From positions 1-64,000 of the forward strand of contig JAGBLN010000041.1 in the NCBI GenBank assembly GCA_017635395.1: 64,000 nt of DNA, given 5' to 3'. Below, piece by piece: positions 54,522-64,000 of this stretch. The notes beneath the pieces are model-generated. The model did not search any database and was not told where the DNA came from. It saw nothing but the letters and a program-made list of their open reading frames with translations. Origin of the DNA: Lachnospiraceae bacterium. Lineage in GTDB: Bacteria; Bacillota; Clostridia; Lachnospirales; Lachnospiraceae. The position numbers were made by a program, and so were the translations under genes. The stretch's first letter is position 1. The number at the start of each line of letters is the position of its first letter.

Positions 54522-54898
54522 TTTTTATTCCTCCAAATTCTAAATAAGGTGTGTGTCCCTTTTCCTTTCCCATACAGCAGCCGTGCATATATGGAAGTTT
54601 TTAGGAATATGGTATCAGGAACAGCAATTAACAGTTACTGATTGACTGGGCGGCATCCTTAAGACTCTGGGAATAAGAGCCGGATGGTCGGGGATAAACC
54701 AACACCCACCGGCAGAAACACTGCCTTGTCCGGATTCAGACGTGTAAGTATCCTACTCCGGTATCAACCGTAAATGCACGGCGCCACCATAATACGCCTC
54801 ACATTTATCTTGAAATCGGCTTGCCCTTTGACGGAAGAGCAGGCCGCAGCCGCTTCACTAGCTACTGCACAAACAAAAAACTAAGACTAAACTAATTC
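54522..54898 (-). other. Gene-free stretch between rpmJ and rpsM with folding potential
   Basis: No convincing open frame. In the minus-strand transcript, 54774-54782 can pair with 54580-54588 (GCCGTGCAT / ATGCACGGC, 9 bp), enclosing about 185 bases. Inside are a GGCAG/CTGCC hairpin and a CCGGA/TCCGG pairing; near the rpmJ end CGGCT...AGCCG forms another. In most bacteria rpmJ and rpsM are nearly adjacent. A structured leader, attenuator or inserted RNA element is possible. Confidence 0.45.
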
Positions 54899-55012
54899 TC
54901 AGCCCTGTCTCTGCTTATGCTTGGGATTCTCACAAATGATCATGATCTTCCCTTTTCTCTTGATGACCTTACACTTTTCACATATAGGCTTTACTGACGA
55001 TCTAACCTTCAT
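54899..55012 (-). CDS. rpmJ: 50S ribosomal protein L36
   Basis: 37 residues, read directly: [20 protein letters not shown], then [17 protein letters not shown]. The zinc ligands Cys11, Cys14, Cys27 and His32 are all present, so this is the zinc form. AGGAGG precedes the ATG. Confidence 0.97.
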   Translation of the reverse strand: MKVRSSVKPICEKCKVIKRKGKIMIICENPKHKQRQG

Positions 55013-55083
55013 AATATTCCCTCCTTTCAGAAAAGTCCGTTCTAAAGTATACTACACGGGATTTTTAATTGCAAGGATTATTT

Positions 55084-55302
55084 TTATTTATTTCTCCAGA
55101 TGATCCTGCCCTTAGAAAGATCATAAGGTGAAAGCTCCAGTGTGACCGTATCGCCGGGTAATATCTTTATGAAATTCTGGCGAAGCTTTCCGCTGATGTG
55201 GGCCAGTACCTCGTGCCCGTTCTCCAGCTGAACCCTGAACATGGTGTTGGGCAGCTTCTCCGTCACTGTACCCTCGATTTCGATGACATCTGTTTTCGAC
55301 AT
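55084..55302 (-). CDS. infA: Translation initiation factor IF-1
   Basis: 72 residues. [39 protein letters not shown] and [16 protein letters not shown] give the single S1-like OB fold of IF-1, which occupies the 30S A site. Order map-infA-rpmJ is standard. Confidence 0.97.
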   Translation of the reverse strand: MSKTDVIEIEGTVTEKLPNTMFRVQLENGHEVLAHISGKLRQNFIKILPGDTVTLELSPYDLSKGRIIWRNK

Positions 55303-55355
55303 AAATTTTCCTCCCGTTTTTTTACTATATATAAAAACAAAATAACAAACTTTTT

Positions 55356-56111
55356 TTAATCCACCAGGGAAAGTATCTCCGGCTCCCCATCCGTTATAAG
55401 GATGGTATTTTCATAATGTGCTGCAGGCGATCTGTCCTCGGTAACTACCGTCCAGTCATCATCCAGCCAGTCCACATCTCCTCTTCCCAGCGCGATCATG
55501 GGCTCGATTGCAAGTGTCATGCCAGCCTGAAGCCTAGGACCTCTGCGGGTCATATGGAAGTTAGGTATCTGGGGTTCCTCATGAAGGGATGTACCCACTC
55601 CGTGTCCCACCAGATCCCTTACTATACCGTATCCGAACTTATCGATATGATCTGCTATGGCGTTGGATATATCAAAAAGATGATTGCCGGCCTTTGCCAT
55701 TTTTATGCCTTCAAAGAAACTGTTCCTGGTCTCATCAATAAGCTGCTGAACTTCCGGTGCGATCTTACCTACTCCATATGTGCGGGCAGCGTCGGAATGG
55801 TAACCTTTGTATATCATTCCTGCATCTATTGAAATGATGTCACCTTCCTTAAGTACAGTCTTGTCACTGGGGATTCCGTGCACCACCTGCTCATTAACGG
55901 ATGTGCATATATTTCCGGGATATCCCTCATAATTAAGAAAGTTTGATACACAGCCACAGTCCTTTATGAATGCTGCTGCTGCTTTATCCAAATCCATAGT
56001 TGTGATGCCGGGCTTTATCATTTTTGCCAGCTCGTTGTGCATCTCGCAAAGCAGTCTGTTTGACTCACGCATGAGTTCAATTTCACGCTGTGATTTGATT
56101 GAAATAGCCAT
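55356..56111 (-). CDS. map: Methionine aminopeptidase type I
   Basis: 251 residues. The metal ligands are visible: [30 protein letters not shown], and EPMI near the end. It removes the initiator methionine after deformylation. Between adk and infA, as in most Firmicutes. Confidence 0.96.
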   Translation of the reverse strand: MAISIKSQREIELMRESNRLLCEMHNELAKMIKPGITTMDLDKAAAAFIKDCGCVSNFLNYEGYPGNICTSVNEQVVHGIPSDKTVLKEGDIISIDAGMIYKGYHSDAARTYGVGKIAPEVQQLIDETRNSFFEGIKMAKAGNHLFDISNAIADHIDKFGYGIVRDLVGHGVGTSLHEEPQIPNFHMTRRGPRLQAGMTLAIEPMIALGRGDVDWLDDDWTVVTEDRSPAAHYENTILITDGEPEILSLVD

Positions 56112-56146
56112 TTGTTCCTTCTTTCTCGAAAACCTAAATTAAATGC

Positions 56147-56788
56147 TCAACCAAGGATTCCTGTAATAGCAGCAAATACATCCTTGCTGTCAACAGTTCC
56201 GTCTACTTCCTTAAGCACGCCCTTCTTGTCATAGAAATCGATAAGGGGCTGTGTCTGCTCATGATAAACAGCAAGTCTGTTCTTAACTGTCTCTTCCTTG
56301 TCGTCGTCACGGAGAACCAGCTCACTTCCGCACTTATCACATATGCCTTCCTTTACAGGGGGGATATGAACTATATGATAAGTAGCTCCGCACTTAAGGC
56401 AGGCTCTTCTTCCTGACATACGCCTTACGATATTCTCATCGGGAACTTCTACATTTATAGCGAAGTCGATCTTGTCTCCCATCTTGGTAAGCTCTGCATC
56501 CAGAACCTCTGCCTGAGGAATGGTACGAGGGAAACCGTCAAGAACATATCCGTTCTTGCAGTCATCCTGTGCTACCCTGTCCAAAAGGATCCTTACAGTA
56601 AGCTCGTCGGGAACAAGCTCACCCTTATCCATATAGCTCTTTGCTTCCTTACCGAGCTCTGTGCCGTTCTTTATATTAGCCCTGAAAATGTCTCCGGTGG
56701 AAACATGAGGGATTGAATACTTCTCTGCTATCATCTTGGCCTGTGTGCCTTTTCCTGCTCCGGGTGCTCCCAGCATTACGATCTTCAT
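56147..56788 (-). CDS. adk: Adenylate kinase
   Basis: 213 residues. P-loop GAPGAGKGTQA, substrate site DGFPRT, and a LID domain with CLKCGATYH...CDKCG, the four-cysteine zinc site of Gram-positive enzymes. It interconverts AMP, ADP and ATP. Follows secY after 200 bases that hold a hairpin. Confidence 0.97.
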   Translation of the reverse strand: MKIVMLGAPGAGKGTQAKMIAEKYSIPHVSTGDIFRANIKNGTELGKEAKSYMDKGELVPDELTVRILLDRVAQDDCKNGYVLDGFPRTIPQAEVLDAELTKMGDKIDFAINVEVPDENIVRRMSGRRACLKCGATYHIVHIPPVKEGICDKCGSELVLRDDDKEETVKNRLAVYHEQTQPLIDFYDKKGVLKEVDGTVDSKDVFAAITGILG

Positions 56789-56892
56789 GGTAGTTCCTCC
56801 TTTTTTACTCTGTGCATTTTTTCATCAATGCACTTTCTAATATACAATGCTTAAACCAAAAGTAAACTCTTCTGTACCTTAATAGTTATAAG

Positions 56893-56956
56893 TAAAAGAC
56901 ACTATGCAGACAGACAGCCGGATGATTTGCATCCGGTCATCTGACATACACAGTGT
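56893..56956 (-). terminator. Hairpin between secY and adk, possible attenuator
   Basis: CCGGATG (56918-56924) and CATCCGG (56930-56936) form the inner stem, with CAGA/TCTG and ACACT/AGTGT (56899-56903, 56952-56956) pairing outside. Only four U follow in the minus direction, so partial termination is more likely than a full stop. Confidence 0.5.
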
Positions 56957-56990
56957 TCTTATTGTTTAGTAAAGGTTTCTTTTTCCATCA

Positions 56991-58310
56991 TTATGAATTA
57001 AGAAATCCCTTATAGTTTCTTTCAACCATCATAGTCTCAACCTGATGTATAGCCTCGATAACAACGCTTACGATAATTATCAGACTGGTGCCGGCAAAGG
57101 TTACCCTTGCGCCGAACATTCCGTTGAATGCGATAGGAATGACCATTACTATGAACAGGCCTACAGCACCGATAAAGATAATATACTTAAGTATGTTGTT
57201 AAGGTACTCAGTGGTGGGACGTCCGGGCCTTACGCCAGGGATAAATCCACCATGCTTTTTAAGGCTATCTGATATTAACACCGGGTTAAAGGTGATAGCG
57301 GTATAAAAATATGCAAAGAATATTACAAGCGCTATATAAATCAGTACGCCAAGGGTGTACACCGGCTCATCCTTATTGAACCAATAGCTGGACTGCAGGA
57401 ACTTAAATATTTTGCTCATGATTCCCTCAGTAGGAGTCTTCTGTATAAGTCCTGCGATCACCACCGGAAATTCCATAATTGATGACGCAAAGATGACTGG
57501 CATTACGCCTGAGGTATTAACCTTGAGCGGAATACTGTTAGTATTGCCTGTCGCACTGATACGGCTCTGATTGCTCCTTCCGTTATAATGAACAGGAATC
57601 TTTCTGATACCGTCATTCAATATAATGGTAAGAACTATTGTTATCAGTATTACGCCAACTATGATCACTGCTGCAAGTATGGCGCGTCCTACGTTATCAG
57701 CGGTCTTTACAAACCTCTCGTAGAGTCCAACCATATCGCTGGGGATCCTGGCTGCAATATTGAAAACAAGTATTATGGAGCTTCCGTTTCCTATACCCTT
57801 CTGTGTAATCTGCTCACCCAGCCACATAACAAATGCAGCGCCCGCGGTAAGGGCAACTGATACTGAAATGATGTTCAGTGCATCATACTTTGCCAGCAGA
57901 CCGTCTTTACCGAAACCTACAGCCATACCTATGCCTTCTACAAGGGCAAGGCCGACAGCGGCATAACGGGTGATCTCATTTAACTTGGTACGTCCGTCCT
58001 CCTCACGGCTCATCTCTTCAAGAGCTGGTATGGAAAGTGTCAGCATCTGGATGATGATGGACGCCATAATGTAAGGCGTGATACCAAGTGCAAATAATGA
58101 CATACTGGTAAAGGAACCGCCAGTGAATGCATCAAAGAAACTGAATGCATCACCCTGCTGGCTTGCAAACCAGTCAGCAAAATAGTTCCTGTTGGTTCCG
58201 GGGACCGGAACCTGACATCCCAGTCTCACGATAACCAGACAAAAAAATGTGTAAAACAAACGCTTGCGGATATCTTTGATCTTAAATGCGTTTATTACAG
58301 ATTTTAACAT
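56991..58310 (-). CDS. secY: Protein translocase subunit SecY
   Basis: 439 residues, ten membrane segments. FYTFFCLVIVRLGCQVPVPG, ALGITPYIMASIIIQML, GIGNGSSIILV and PGVRPGRPTTEYL are characteristic. It forms the export channel used with SecDF, encoded at 22012. Its start overlaps the stop of rplO. Confidence 0.97.
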   Translation of the reverse strand: MLKSVINAFKIKDIRKRLFYTFFCLVIVRLGCQVPVPGTNRNYFADWFASQQGDAFSFFDAFTGGSFTSMSLFALGITPYIMASIIIQMLTLSIPALEEMSREEDGRTKLNEITRYAAVGLALVEGIGMAVGFGKDGLLAKYDALNIISVSVALTAGAAFVMWLGEQITQKGIGNGSSIILVFNIAARIPSDMVGLYERFVKTADNVGRAILAAVIIVGVILITIVLTIILNDGIRKIPVHYNGRSNQSRISATGNTNSIPLKVNTSGVMPVIFASSIMEFPVVIAGLIQKTPTEGIMSKIFKFLQSSYWFNKDEPVYTLGVLIYIALVIFFAYFYTAITFNPVLISDSLKKHGGFIPGVRPGRPTTEYLNNILKYIIFIGAVGLFIVMVIPIAFNGMFGARVTFAGTSLIIIVSVVIEAIHQVETMMVERNYKGFLNS

Positions 58311-58750
58311 TAGATCACCTCTGCGGTACCACCGTTAGCTTCAATCTTGGACTTTGCTGACTCACTGAAAGCATTGACTTTAACATCAAGCTTCTTTGTA
58401 AGCTCGCCGTTGCCGAGAATCTTCACACCATCACGTGCGTCCTTAATGATTCCCTTCTCCATAAGAGCCTCTACGGTAACAGTTGCACCGTTATCAAATA
58501 CTTCAAGACGGCTTACGTTGATGCCAACGATGTCCTTAGTATTGATGTTCTTGAAGCCTCTCTTAGGAATACGTCTGTAAAGGGGCATCTGACCACCTTC
58601 GAAACCTATTCTGGGAGCTCCTGAACGAGCCTTCTGTCCCTTATGTCCCTTACCTGCAGTCTTGCCGTTTCCTGAAGCATGACCGCGGCCTCTTCTGAAA
58701 TTTTTGCTGTGTACGGAACCCTCAGCAGGTCTTAAATTTGATAATTCCAT
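58310..58750 (-). CDS. rplO: 50S ribosomal protein L15
   Basis: 146 residues from ATG 58750 ([15 protein letters not shown]), directly after [34 protein letters not shown] and [18 protein letters not shown] are standard L15. The ribosome binding site is preceded by a GC-rich hairpin (58764-58778) shared with trpX-like and def genes. Confidence 0.97.
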   Translation of the reverse strand: MELSNLRPAEGSVHSKNFRRGRGHASGNGKTAGKGHKGQKARSGAPRIGFEGGQMPLYRRIPKRGFKNINTKDIVGINVSRLEVFDNGATVTVEALMEKGIIKDARDGVKILGNGELTKKLDVKVNAFSESAKSKIEANGGTAEVI

Positions 58751-58763
58751 TTTTCCTCCTTCT

Positions 58764-58778
58764 GCCGCATCAAGCGGC
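58764..58778 (-). repeat. GC-rich hairpin before the rplO ribosome binding site
   Basis: GCCGC / GCGGC arms with a five-base loop, followed in the minus transcript by AGAAGGAGGAAAA. A further copy, GCCGCATAAGCGGC, lies at 58844-58857 just after rpmD. Confidence 0.55.
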
Positions 58779-58877
58779 TTCGCCAAGAGAACTTGCTAAA
58801 AACCTGTCTAAGCAAATCCTCCGATGCGATAAGGATCATCGGCGCCGCATAAGCGGCCCCAATGTCTCCAGTCTGCT

Positions 58878-59063
58878 TTATGCTTCCTCTACTTTGAGCA
58901 TGTATCCTACCTGACGGATCTGCCCTCTGGTTGCTTCATTATCCGGAAGGGTTACAGTCTTGTGAAGCTTTGAAAGGCCCATTGCCTCAACAGTCCTTCT
59001 ATGCTTGGGAACTGCACCGATCGGGGACTTAATCAAAGTAACCTTTAATGTTTTCTCTGCCAT
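58878..59063 (-). CDS. rpmD: 50S ribosomal protein L30
   Basis: 61 residues from ATG 59063 (MAEKTLKVTLIKSPIG), with GGAGG upstream. KHRRTVEAMGLSKLHKTV and the RGQIRQVGYMLKVEE end are typical. Confidence 0.96.
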   Translation of the reverse strand: MAEKTLKVTLIKSPIGAVPKHRRTVEAMGLSKLHKTVTLPDNEATRGQIRQVGYMLKVEEA

Positions 59064-59088
59064 TTTACTGTCCTCCATCTGTTAGAAC

Positions 59089-59598
59089 TTATGCTCTGAT
59101 GTCACTTACAGACTTACCGCGGTTCTGAGCAACCTCTTCAGGGCTCTTGAGACCTGCAAGTCCTTCGATTGTAGCCTGAACAACATTCTGCTTGTTGTTT
59201 GAGCCAAGTGACTTTGTACGGATATTCTTGATACCTGCCATATCACAGACGATACGAGCGGGACCACCAGCGATGACACCGGTACCCTGAGGTGCTCTCT
59301 TCAGGAGCAGAACAGATGAACCGTATTTACCGATCTGATCGTGTGTTATGCTGTCGTTCTCATCGCGGGCAACAGTTACAAGATGCTTGATTGCATCCTC
59401 TTTGCCCTTGCGGATAGCCTCGGGGATTTCAGCAGCCTTACCGATGCCTGCTCCCACATGACCATTGCCGTCGCCTACAACAACCAGTGCGGAAAATCTC
59501 ATGTGACGTCCGCCCTTTACAACCTTTGTGACGCGTCTGATAGAAACAAGCTTGTCGTTTAACTCAAGACCGTTTACATCAATAATCTCATGTTTCAT
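59089..59598 (-). CDS. rpsE: 30S ribosomal protein S5
   Basis: 169 residues. [39 protein letters not shown], and [16 protein letters not shown] are standard. S5 helps decoding fidelity. Confidence 0.97.
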   Translation of the reverse strand: MKHEIIDVNGLELNDKLVSIRRVTKVVKGGRHMRFSALVVVGDGNGHVGAGIGKAAEIPEAIRKGKEDAIKHLVTVARDENDSITHDQIGKYGSSVLLLKRAPQGTGVIAGGPARIVCDMAGIKNIRTKSLGSNNKQNVVQATIEGLAGLKSPEEVAQNRGKSVSDIRA

Positions 59599-59616
59599 GC
59601 TTATGTTTCCCCTTCC

Positions 59617-59985
59617 TTAGAACTCTAATCCGGCTTCTCTTGCAGCATCTGCAAGTGCCTTTACTCTGCCGTGGTAAATGTAGCCGCCTCTGTCGAATAC
59701 TACCTGCTCGATGCCTGCATCCTTAGCACGCTTTGCAACAAGCTTGCCAACATATGAAGCTGCCTCAACATCATTAGTATTCTTGAGCTCTGCCTTTGCA
59801 TCCTTCTCAGCTGTGGAAGCTGATACAAGTGTCTTGCCTGCGGCATCATCTATTACCTGAGCATAGATATGATTGTTGCTGCGGAAAACCGAAAGGCGAG
59901 GTCTCTCTGCTGTACCGCTGAAGCGATTACGAATTCTGTTATGCTTCTTTACGCGGATTTCCTGTCTTGATTCTTTATTGACCAT
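59617..59985 (-). CDS. rplR: 50S ribosomal protein L18
   Basis: 122 residues. [29 protein letters not shown] and [20 protein letters not shown] are standard. It binds 5S rRNA. Confidence 0.97.
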   Translation of the reverse strand: MVNKESRQEIRVKKHNRIRNRFSGTAERPRLSVFRSNNHIYAQVIDDAAGKTLVSASTAEKDAKAELKNTNDVEAASYVGKLVAKRAKDAGIEQVVFDRGGYIYHGRVKALADAAREAGLEF

Positions 59986-60000
59986 TTTCTTACGCCCTCC

Positions 60001-60543
60001 TTATTTCTTACCGGTCTTGCCGACTTTACGTCTGATCGTCTCGTCAGCATACTTGATACCCTTGCCCTTATAAGGCTCAGGACGTCTCTTATCTCTGATC
60101 TCGGCTGCAAACTGACCAACCTTTTCTTTATCACAACCCTTCACGATTATGACATTCTGGCCCTCAACAACTGTCTCGATACCCTCGGGATCAGTCATCT
60201 CAACGGGATGAGAATAACCAAGAGTAAGTGTAAGTGTCTTGCCCTGCTTAGCAGCCCTGTAACCTACACCGTTAACCTCAAGCTTCTTCTCGAAGCCTTC
60301 CGTAACACCAACAACCATGTTGTTAAGAAGTGTTCTGGAAAGTCCGTGAAGAGATCTATTCCTCTTTAAATCATTCGGTCTTGAAACCGTTGCTTCGGCA
60401 CCTTCTACCTTGATCTCCATCTCAGCGGGGAAAACTCTCTCAAGAGTTCCCTTAGGTCCCTTTACAGTCACTTTGTTATTTTCTGCAACACTTACCGTTA
60501 CGCCGGTGGGTATTGCGATCGGCATTTTTCCTATACGTGACAT
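60001..60543 (-). CDS. rplF: 50S ribosomal protein L6
   Basis: 180 residues from ATG 60543 ([15 protein letters not shown]); AGGAGGT lies about six bases upstream, too close to the ATG at 60549. [28 protein letters not shown] and [13 protein letters not shown] are standard. Confidence 0.97.
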   Translation of the reverse strand: MSRIGKMPIAIPTGVTVSVAENNKVTVKGPKGTLERVFPAEMEIKVEGAEATVSRPNDLKRNRSLHGLSRTLLNNMVVGVTEGFEKKLEVNGVGYRAAKQGKTLTLTLGYSHPVEMTDPEGIETVVEGQNVIIVKGCDKEKVGQFAAEIRDKRRPEPYKGKGIKYADETIRRKVGKTGKK

Positions 60544-60610
60544 GCCCATACCTCCTATTGTGGATTGATTTCTAAATTACTGTTCTTTCGGATACCTGCC
60601 TTAGTATGGA

Positions 60611-61012
60611 TTACCATACAAAAGCAAGTACCTCGCCACCAACATTAAGCTTTCTTGCTTCCTTGTCAGTGATCACGCCCTGGTTTGTGGAAATGATAGC
60701 CACACCAAGACCACCTAATACTCTGGGAAGCTCATCCTTACCTGCATATACACGCAGACCGGGCTTTGAGATTCTCTTGATACCTGTAAGAACTCTCTCA
60801 CTCTTACCAGCGTTGTACTTAAGAGTAATGTGGATGTTCTTGAAATTTCCGTCATCAACGAGTTCATACTTCTCGATATATCCCTCGTCAAGAAGGATCT
60901 TAGCGATAGATAATTTCATCTTTGATGAAGGTACATCTACTGTATCATGCTTTGCAGTATTTGCGTTACGGATTCTTGTAAGCATATCCGCAATGGGATC
61001 ACTCATTGTCAT
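60611..61012 (-). CDS. rpsH: 30S ribosomal protein S8
   Basis: 133 residues. [28 protein letters not shown], and the end [22 protein letters not shown] are standard. Confidence 0.97.
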   Translation of the reverse strand: MTMSDPIADMLTRIRNANTAKHDTVDVPSSKMKLSIAKILLDEGYIEKYELVDDGNFKNIHITLKYNAGKSERVLTGIKRISKPGLRVYAGKDELPRVLGGLGVAIISTNQGVITDKEARKLNVGGEVLAFVW

Positions 61013-61032
61013 CTTTCCTTGTCCTCCTATCT

Positions 61033-61218
61033 TTACCAGCTTGCCTTCTTAACGCCAGGAATCTCGCCCTTGCTTGCAAGTTCACGGAAACATATTCTGC
61101 ATACACCGTATTTCTTCAGTACGGCGTGGGGTCTTCCGCAGATATTGCAGCGGGTATATGCTCTGGTCGAGAACTTAGGTTTACGCTGCTGCTTGATCTT
61201 CATTGACATCTTAGCCAT
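61033..61218 (-). CDS. rpsZ: 30S ribosomal protein S14 type Z
   Basis: 61 residues. [21 protein letters not shown] holds four cysteines, the zinc site of the short S14 form found in Firmicutes. Confidence 0.97.
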   Translation of the reverse strand: MAKMSMKIKQQRKPKFSTRAYTRCNICGRPHAVLKKYGVCRICFRELASKGEIPGVKKASW

Positions 61219-61232
61219 GAATTAATTCCTCC

Positions 61233-61772
61233 TTACTTCTGGAAAGGCATATTGAACAGTCTCAGCAGTTCTCTTGCCTCTTCGTCTGTCTTTGCCGTAG
61301 TTACGATGATAATATCCATACCTCTGACTTTGTCAACCTTATCATACTCGATCTCAGGGAAGATGATCTGTTCCTTGATACCAAGTGCATAGTTGCCTCT
61401 TCCGTCAAAGCTGTTGGGGTTTACACCATGGAAGTCACGAACTCGGGGAAGAGCAAGGTTTACAAGCCTGTCAAGGAATTCGTACATCTTCTCGCCACGG
61501 AGAGTTGTCTTACAACCGATTGCAAGTCCCTCACGGATCTTGAAGTTTGCGATTGACTTCTTTGCCTTTGTGACGATAGCCTTCTGTCCGGTTATGGTCT
61601 CCATATCTGCAACTGCGCTCTCAAGCGCCTTTGCATTATCCTTAGCCTCACCTACACCCATGTTGATGACGATCTTCTCGATCTTGGGGATCTCCATCAC
61701 ATTCTTGTAACCGAACTTCTTTGTCATGGCATCCATGATCTCGTTCTTATACTGGTCTTTTAATCTACTCAA
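61233..61772 (-). CDS. rplE: 50S ribosomal protein L5
   Basis: 179 residues. [39 protein letters not shown], and [20 protein letters not shown] are standard. It binds 5S rRNA. Confidence 0.97.
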   Translation of the reverse strand: MSRLKDQYKNEIMDAMTKKFGYKNVMEIPKIEKIVINMGVGEAKDNAKALESAVADMETITGQKAIVTKAKKSIANFKIREGLAIGCKTTLRGEKMYEFLDRLVNLALPRVRDFHGVNPNSFDGRGNYALGIKEQIIFPEIEYDKVDKVRGMDIIIVTTAKTDEEARELLRLFNMPFQK

Positions 61773-61789
61773 TGTTTTGGTCTCCTTCC

Positions 61790-62104
61790 TTAACCGATCA
61801 CGTCGCCGGTAGATTTTGCATAACGGACTTTCTTGCCGTCAACTTCCTTAAATCCAATTCTGGTGGGCTTTCCCTTGTGAACGTACATTACGTTGGAAAT
61901 ATCGATGGGAGCTTCCTTCTCGATTATGCCGCCAGTCTGATTCTGTGCTGAAGGCTTAGCGTGCTTTGTAACCTTGTTTACGCCCTCTACAAGAACCTTG
62001 CCGTTCTTGTGGTCAATCTTTAAGACCTTGCCTTCCTTACCTTTGCATTTTACTGCATCACCTGCGATAACCCTTACTGTATCGCCGACTTTAATCTTTG
62101 TCAT
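61790..62104 (-). CDS. rplX: 50S ribosomal protein L24
   Basis: 104 residues. The KOW motif ([23 protein letters not shown]) and [16 protein letters not shown] are standard. Confidence 0.97.
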   Translation of the reverse strand: MTKIKVGDTVRVIAGDAVKCKGKEGKVLKIDHKNGKVLVEGVNKVTKHAKPSAQNQTGGIIEKEAPIDISNVMYVHKGKPTRIGFKEVDGKKVRYAKSTGDVIG

Positions 62105-62117
62105 TTCCCGGTCCTCC

Positions 62118-62486
62118 TTACAGTACTTCCGGAGCGAGAGAAACGATCTTCATGAAGTGCTTTTCTCTGAGCTCTCTTGCCACCGGTCCAAATATACGAG
62201 TTCCCTTAGGTGTGTTGTCATCCTTTATGATAACAGCTGCATTCTCATCGAACTTGATGTAGGAACCGTCCTTACGACGAGCACCCTTTACGCTGCGAAC
62301 AACAACTGCCTTTACAACATCACCCTTCTTTACAACGCCGCCGGGTGTTGCATCTTTGACCGTAGCAACGATCACATCACCGATAGCAGCATATCTTCTG
62401 GTGGAGCCGCCTGAAACGCGGATACAGAGGAGTTCCTTTGCGCCGGTATTATCAGCGACCACCAATCTGCTTTCCTGTTGTATCAT
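62118..62486 (-). CDS. rplN: 50S ribosomal protein L14
   Basis: 122 residues. [40 protein letters not shown], and [15 protein letters not shown] are standard. Confidence 0.97.
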   Translation of the reverse strand: MIQQESRLVVADNTGAKELLCIRVSGGSTRRYAAIGDVIVATVKDATPGGVVKKGDVVKAVVVRSVKGARRKDGSYIKFDENAAVIIKDDNTPKGTRIFGPVARELREKHFMKIVSLAPEVL

Positions 62487-62516
62487 GATTTATCTCCTTC
62501 CGAATCCTGTTAAAGA

Positions 62517-62774
62517 TTACTTAGCCTTCTCAACGATGTTAACCAGTCTCCATCTCTTATCCTTTGACAGGGGTCTGGTCTCGGCAACCTTTACGGTATC
62601 ACCGATATGCGCCTCGTTATTCTCATCATGAGCCTTAAGCTTGTATGTCTTCTTAACAATCTTGCCGTAAAGAGGATGCTTGATGTGATCCTCAACCGCA
62701 ACAGTGATAGTCTTTTCCATCTTGTCGCTTACCACTTTGCCGACACGGGTTTTTCTTAAATTTCTTTCTTCCAC
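62517..62774 (-). CDS. rpsQ: 30S ribosomal protein S17
   Basis: 85 residues. [38 protein letters not shown], and [18 protein letters not shown] are standard. Confidence 0.97.
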   Translation of the reverse strand: MEERNLRKTRVGKVVSDKMEKTITVAVEDHIKHPLYGKIVKKTYKLKAHDENNEAHIGDTVKVAETRPLSKDKRWRLVNIVEKAK

Positions 62775-62792
62775 GGTTTTCTCCTTTCTCCC

Positions 62793-63002
62793 TTAAGCTT
62801 CCGCCTTGAGCTTGCCGTTTAATACTGTCTGGATACGAGCGATGTTTCTTCTTACTTCCTTGATCCTTGCAGTATTGTCAAGCTGGTTGGTCGCATTCTG
62901 GAATCTTAAGTTGAAAAGTTCCTTCTTAGCATTAACAAGATCCTGATTAAGTTCGCTAGCGGACTTAGCCTCAAGCTCTTTTACAAACTTACTGTTTTTC
63001 AT
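62793..63002 (-). CDS. rpmC: 50S ribosomal protein L29
   Basis: 69 residues. [20 protein letters not shown] and [17 protein letters not shown] are the two helices of L29. Its start overlaps the rplP stop by four bases. Confidence 0.96.
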   Translation of the reverse strand: MKNSKFVKELEAKSASELNQDLVNAKKELFNLRFQNATNQLDNTARIKEVRRNIARIQTVLNGKLKAEA

Positions 63003-63439
63003 TTAGCACCGCCTTCCTGTGCCGGCTCAAGATCAGCCTTTGACACTATCTTGCACTTGCAGGGAAGCTTGTGAGAAGCAAGTCTGAGTGCCTCTCTTGC
63101 TGTCTCCTCGGGGATTCCACCAATCTCGTAGAGAACGCGCCCCGGCTTAACAACAGCTACCCAGTATTCCAGGGAACCCTTACCGGATCCCATTCGGGTT
63201 TCAGCAGGCTTAGCCGTTACAGGCTTGTCAGGGAAGATCTTGATCCATACCCTACCGCCACGCTTGGTGTAACGTGTCATTGCCACACGGGCAGCCTCTA
63301 TCTGGTTTGACTTGATCCAGCAGGGCTCTGTAGCCACAAGACCGTACTCACCATATGTTATAGTATTTCCTCTCATAGCCTTACCGGCCATAGTGCCGCG
63401 GAACTGCTTGCGGCGCTTTACTCTCTTAGGCATTAACAT
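62999..63439 (-). CDS. rplP: 50S ribosomal protein L16
   Basis: 146 residues. [40 protein letters not shown], and [20 protein letters not shown] are standard. Starts three bases after the rpsC stop. Confidence 0.97.
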   Translation of the reverse strand: MLMPKRVKRRKQFRGTMAGKAMRGNTITYGEYGLVATEPCWIKSNQIEAARVAMTRYTKRGGRVWIKIFPDKPVTAKPAETRMGSGKGSLEYWVAVVKPGRVLYEIGGIPEETAREALRLASHKLPCKCKIVSKADLEPAQEGGAK

Positions 63440-63442
63440 GAT

Positions 63443-64000
63443 TTATCGCTCCCTTCCGTCCTTATTGCTCTTTGTAGGAAGGACCTCGCCCTTGTAGATC
63501 CAAACCTTTACACCGATCTTACCGTATGTGGTATCTGCCTCTGCAAAACCGTAGTCAATGTCAGCCCTAAGCGTCTGAAGAGGAATAGTACCTTCGCTGT
63601 AGAACTCGCTTCTTGCGATATCAGCGCCGCCAAGTCTTCCGGATACGCATACCTTGATACCCTGTGCGCCGGTAAGAGAGTTGCCTCTCTGATCCTTCTT
63701 CATTGTCCTTGTCATGCAGCTCTTAACGGCACGTCTGAAGGAAACACGGTTCTCAAGCTGAGCAGCAACATTCTCTGCAACGAGCTGAGCATCTGCATCG
63801 GGCTTGCTTACTTCTTTGACATCAAGTGCGATATCCTTGCGGCCGATTGCTTTCTGAAGAGCCTTCTTGGTAGCCTCAACGCCGGTACCGCCCTTACCGA
63901 TAACAACACCGGGCTTCTGTGTGTAAAGAACTACTTCTGCCTTTTCTCCCTTTCTGGAGATCTCGATCTTTGAGATGCCGGCAGCATAAAGCTTCTTCTT
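63443..64000 (-). CDS. rpsC: 30S ribosomal protein S3 (5' end outside the window)
   Basis: The frame is open to the window edge and encodes the C-terminal 185 residues. A KH domain with [13 protein letters not shown] lies near the edge, then [34 protein letters not shown] and [19 protein letters not shown]3 is part of the mRNA entry site. The beginning, including the start codon, is missing. Confidence 0.97.
   Translation of the reverse strand, partial: KKKLYAAGISKIEISRKGEKAEVVLYTQKPGVVIGKGGTGVEATKKALQKAIGRKDIALDVKEVSKPDADAQLVAENVAAQLENRVSFRRAVKSCMTRTMKKDQRGNSLTGAQGIKVCVSGRLGGADIARSEFYSEGTIPLQTLRADIDYGFAEADTTYGKIGVKVWIYKGEVLPTKSNKDGRER

Noticed and set aside
1..64000. tRNA, rRNA, CRISPR array, transposase or integrase
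   Set aside because: None was recognised on either strand by eye; no regularly spaced repeats and no cloverleaf with CCA or T-loop sequence stood out.

Overview
The window looks like chromosomal DNA of a strictly anaerobic Clostridia member, most likely Lachnospiraceae. The pointers are a SCIFF peptide with its radical-SAM maturase beside a fused secDF, an S10-spc-alpha operon that contains rpsD and a type Z S14, rplQ followed by ecfA1-ecfA2-ecfT-truA, a MurE with the DNPR motif of meso-diaminopimelate ligases, and a tryptophan-type T-box before a TrpXYZ-like transporter. Nearly all housekeeping genes lie on the minus strand. No rRNA, tRNA, CRISPR array or intact insertion sequence was seen.

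Layout, low to high coordinate (transcription mostly runs the other way). 1-142: hairpins without a gene. 143-4025: a secreted two-phosphatase fusion and a CstA-like transporter. 4114-17413: the Firmicutes cluster murE, priA, def, fmt, membrane zinc protease, rsmB, rlmN, PP2C phosphatase, PASTA kinase, rsgA, rpe, which joins wall synthesis, translation initiation, rRNA methylation and Ser/Thr phospho-signalling. 17503-26154: a possible C-rich small RNA, an acyltransferase-like membrane protein, recJ, a membrane-tethered trigger-factor-like chaperone, secDF, scfB and scfA. 26181-36143: a large GGDEF/EAL protein, a polar amino acid ABC transporter with unusual fusions, and an LTA-synthase-like protein. 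36265-39551: trpZ/trpY/trpX-like transporter genes under a T-box.

39581-42957 is accessory DNA: a decayed prophage piece with a MuF-type capsid protein carrying an AT-rich HEIAH metallopeptidase-like C-terminus, small phage genes, hicAB, and a frameshifted Xre regulator coupled to a tiny membrane protein. 42989-47076 holds a patatin-like lipase, a TetR regulator diverging from a CmpB-family membrane protein, a YbaK deacylase, an HD protein and a PAP2 phosphatase. truA (47163-47984) is cut by an in-frame stop.

48007-48397, between truA and ecfT, holds a compact locus that reads as a type I toxin-antitoxin system: a 30-residue holin-like membrane toxin on the plus strand, a converging antisense RNA with a consensus promoter on the minus strand, a shared bidirectional terminator, and a direct repeat covering the toxin ribosome binding site. 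This is the strongest candidate for something undescribed.

48399-64000 is ecfT-ecfA2-ecfA1, a strong terminator, then rplQ, rpoA, rpsD, rpsK, rpsM, rpmJ, infA, map, adk, secY and the spc/S10 ribosomal genes to a rpsC that runs off the window. A 377-base gene-free stretch with folding potential separates rpmJ from rpsM.
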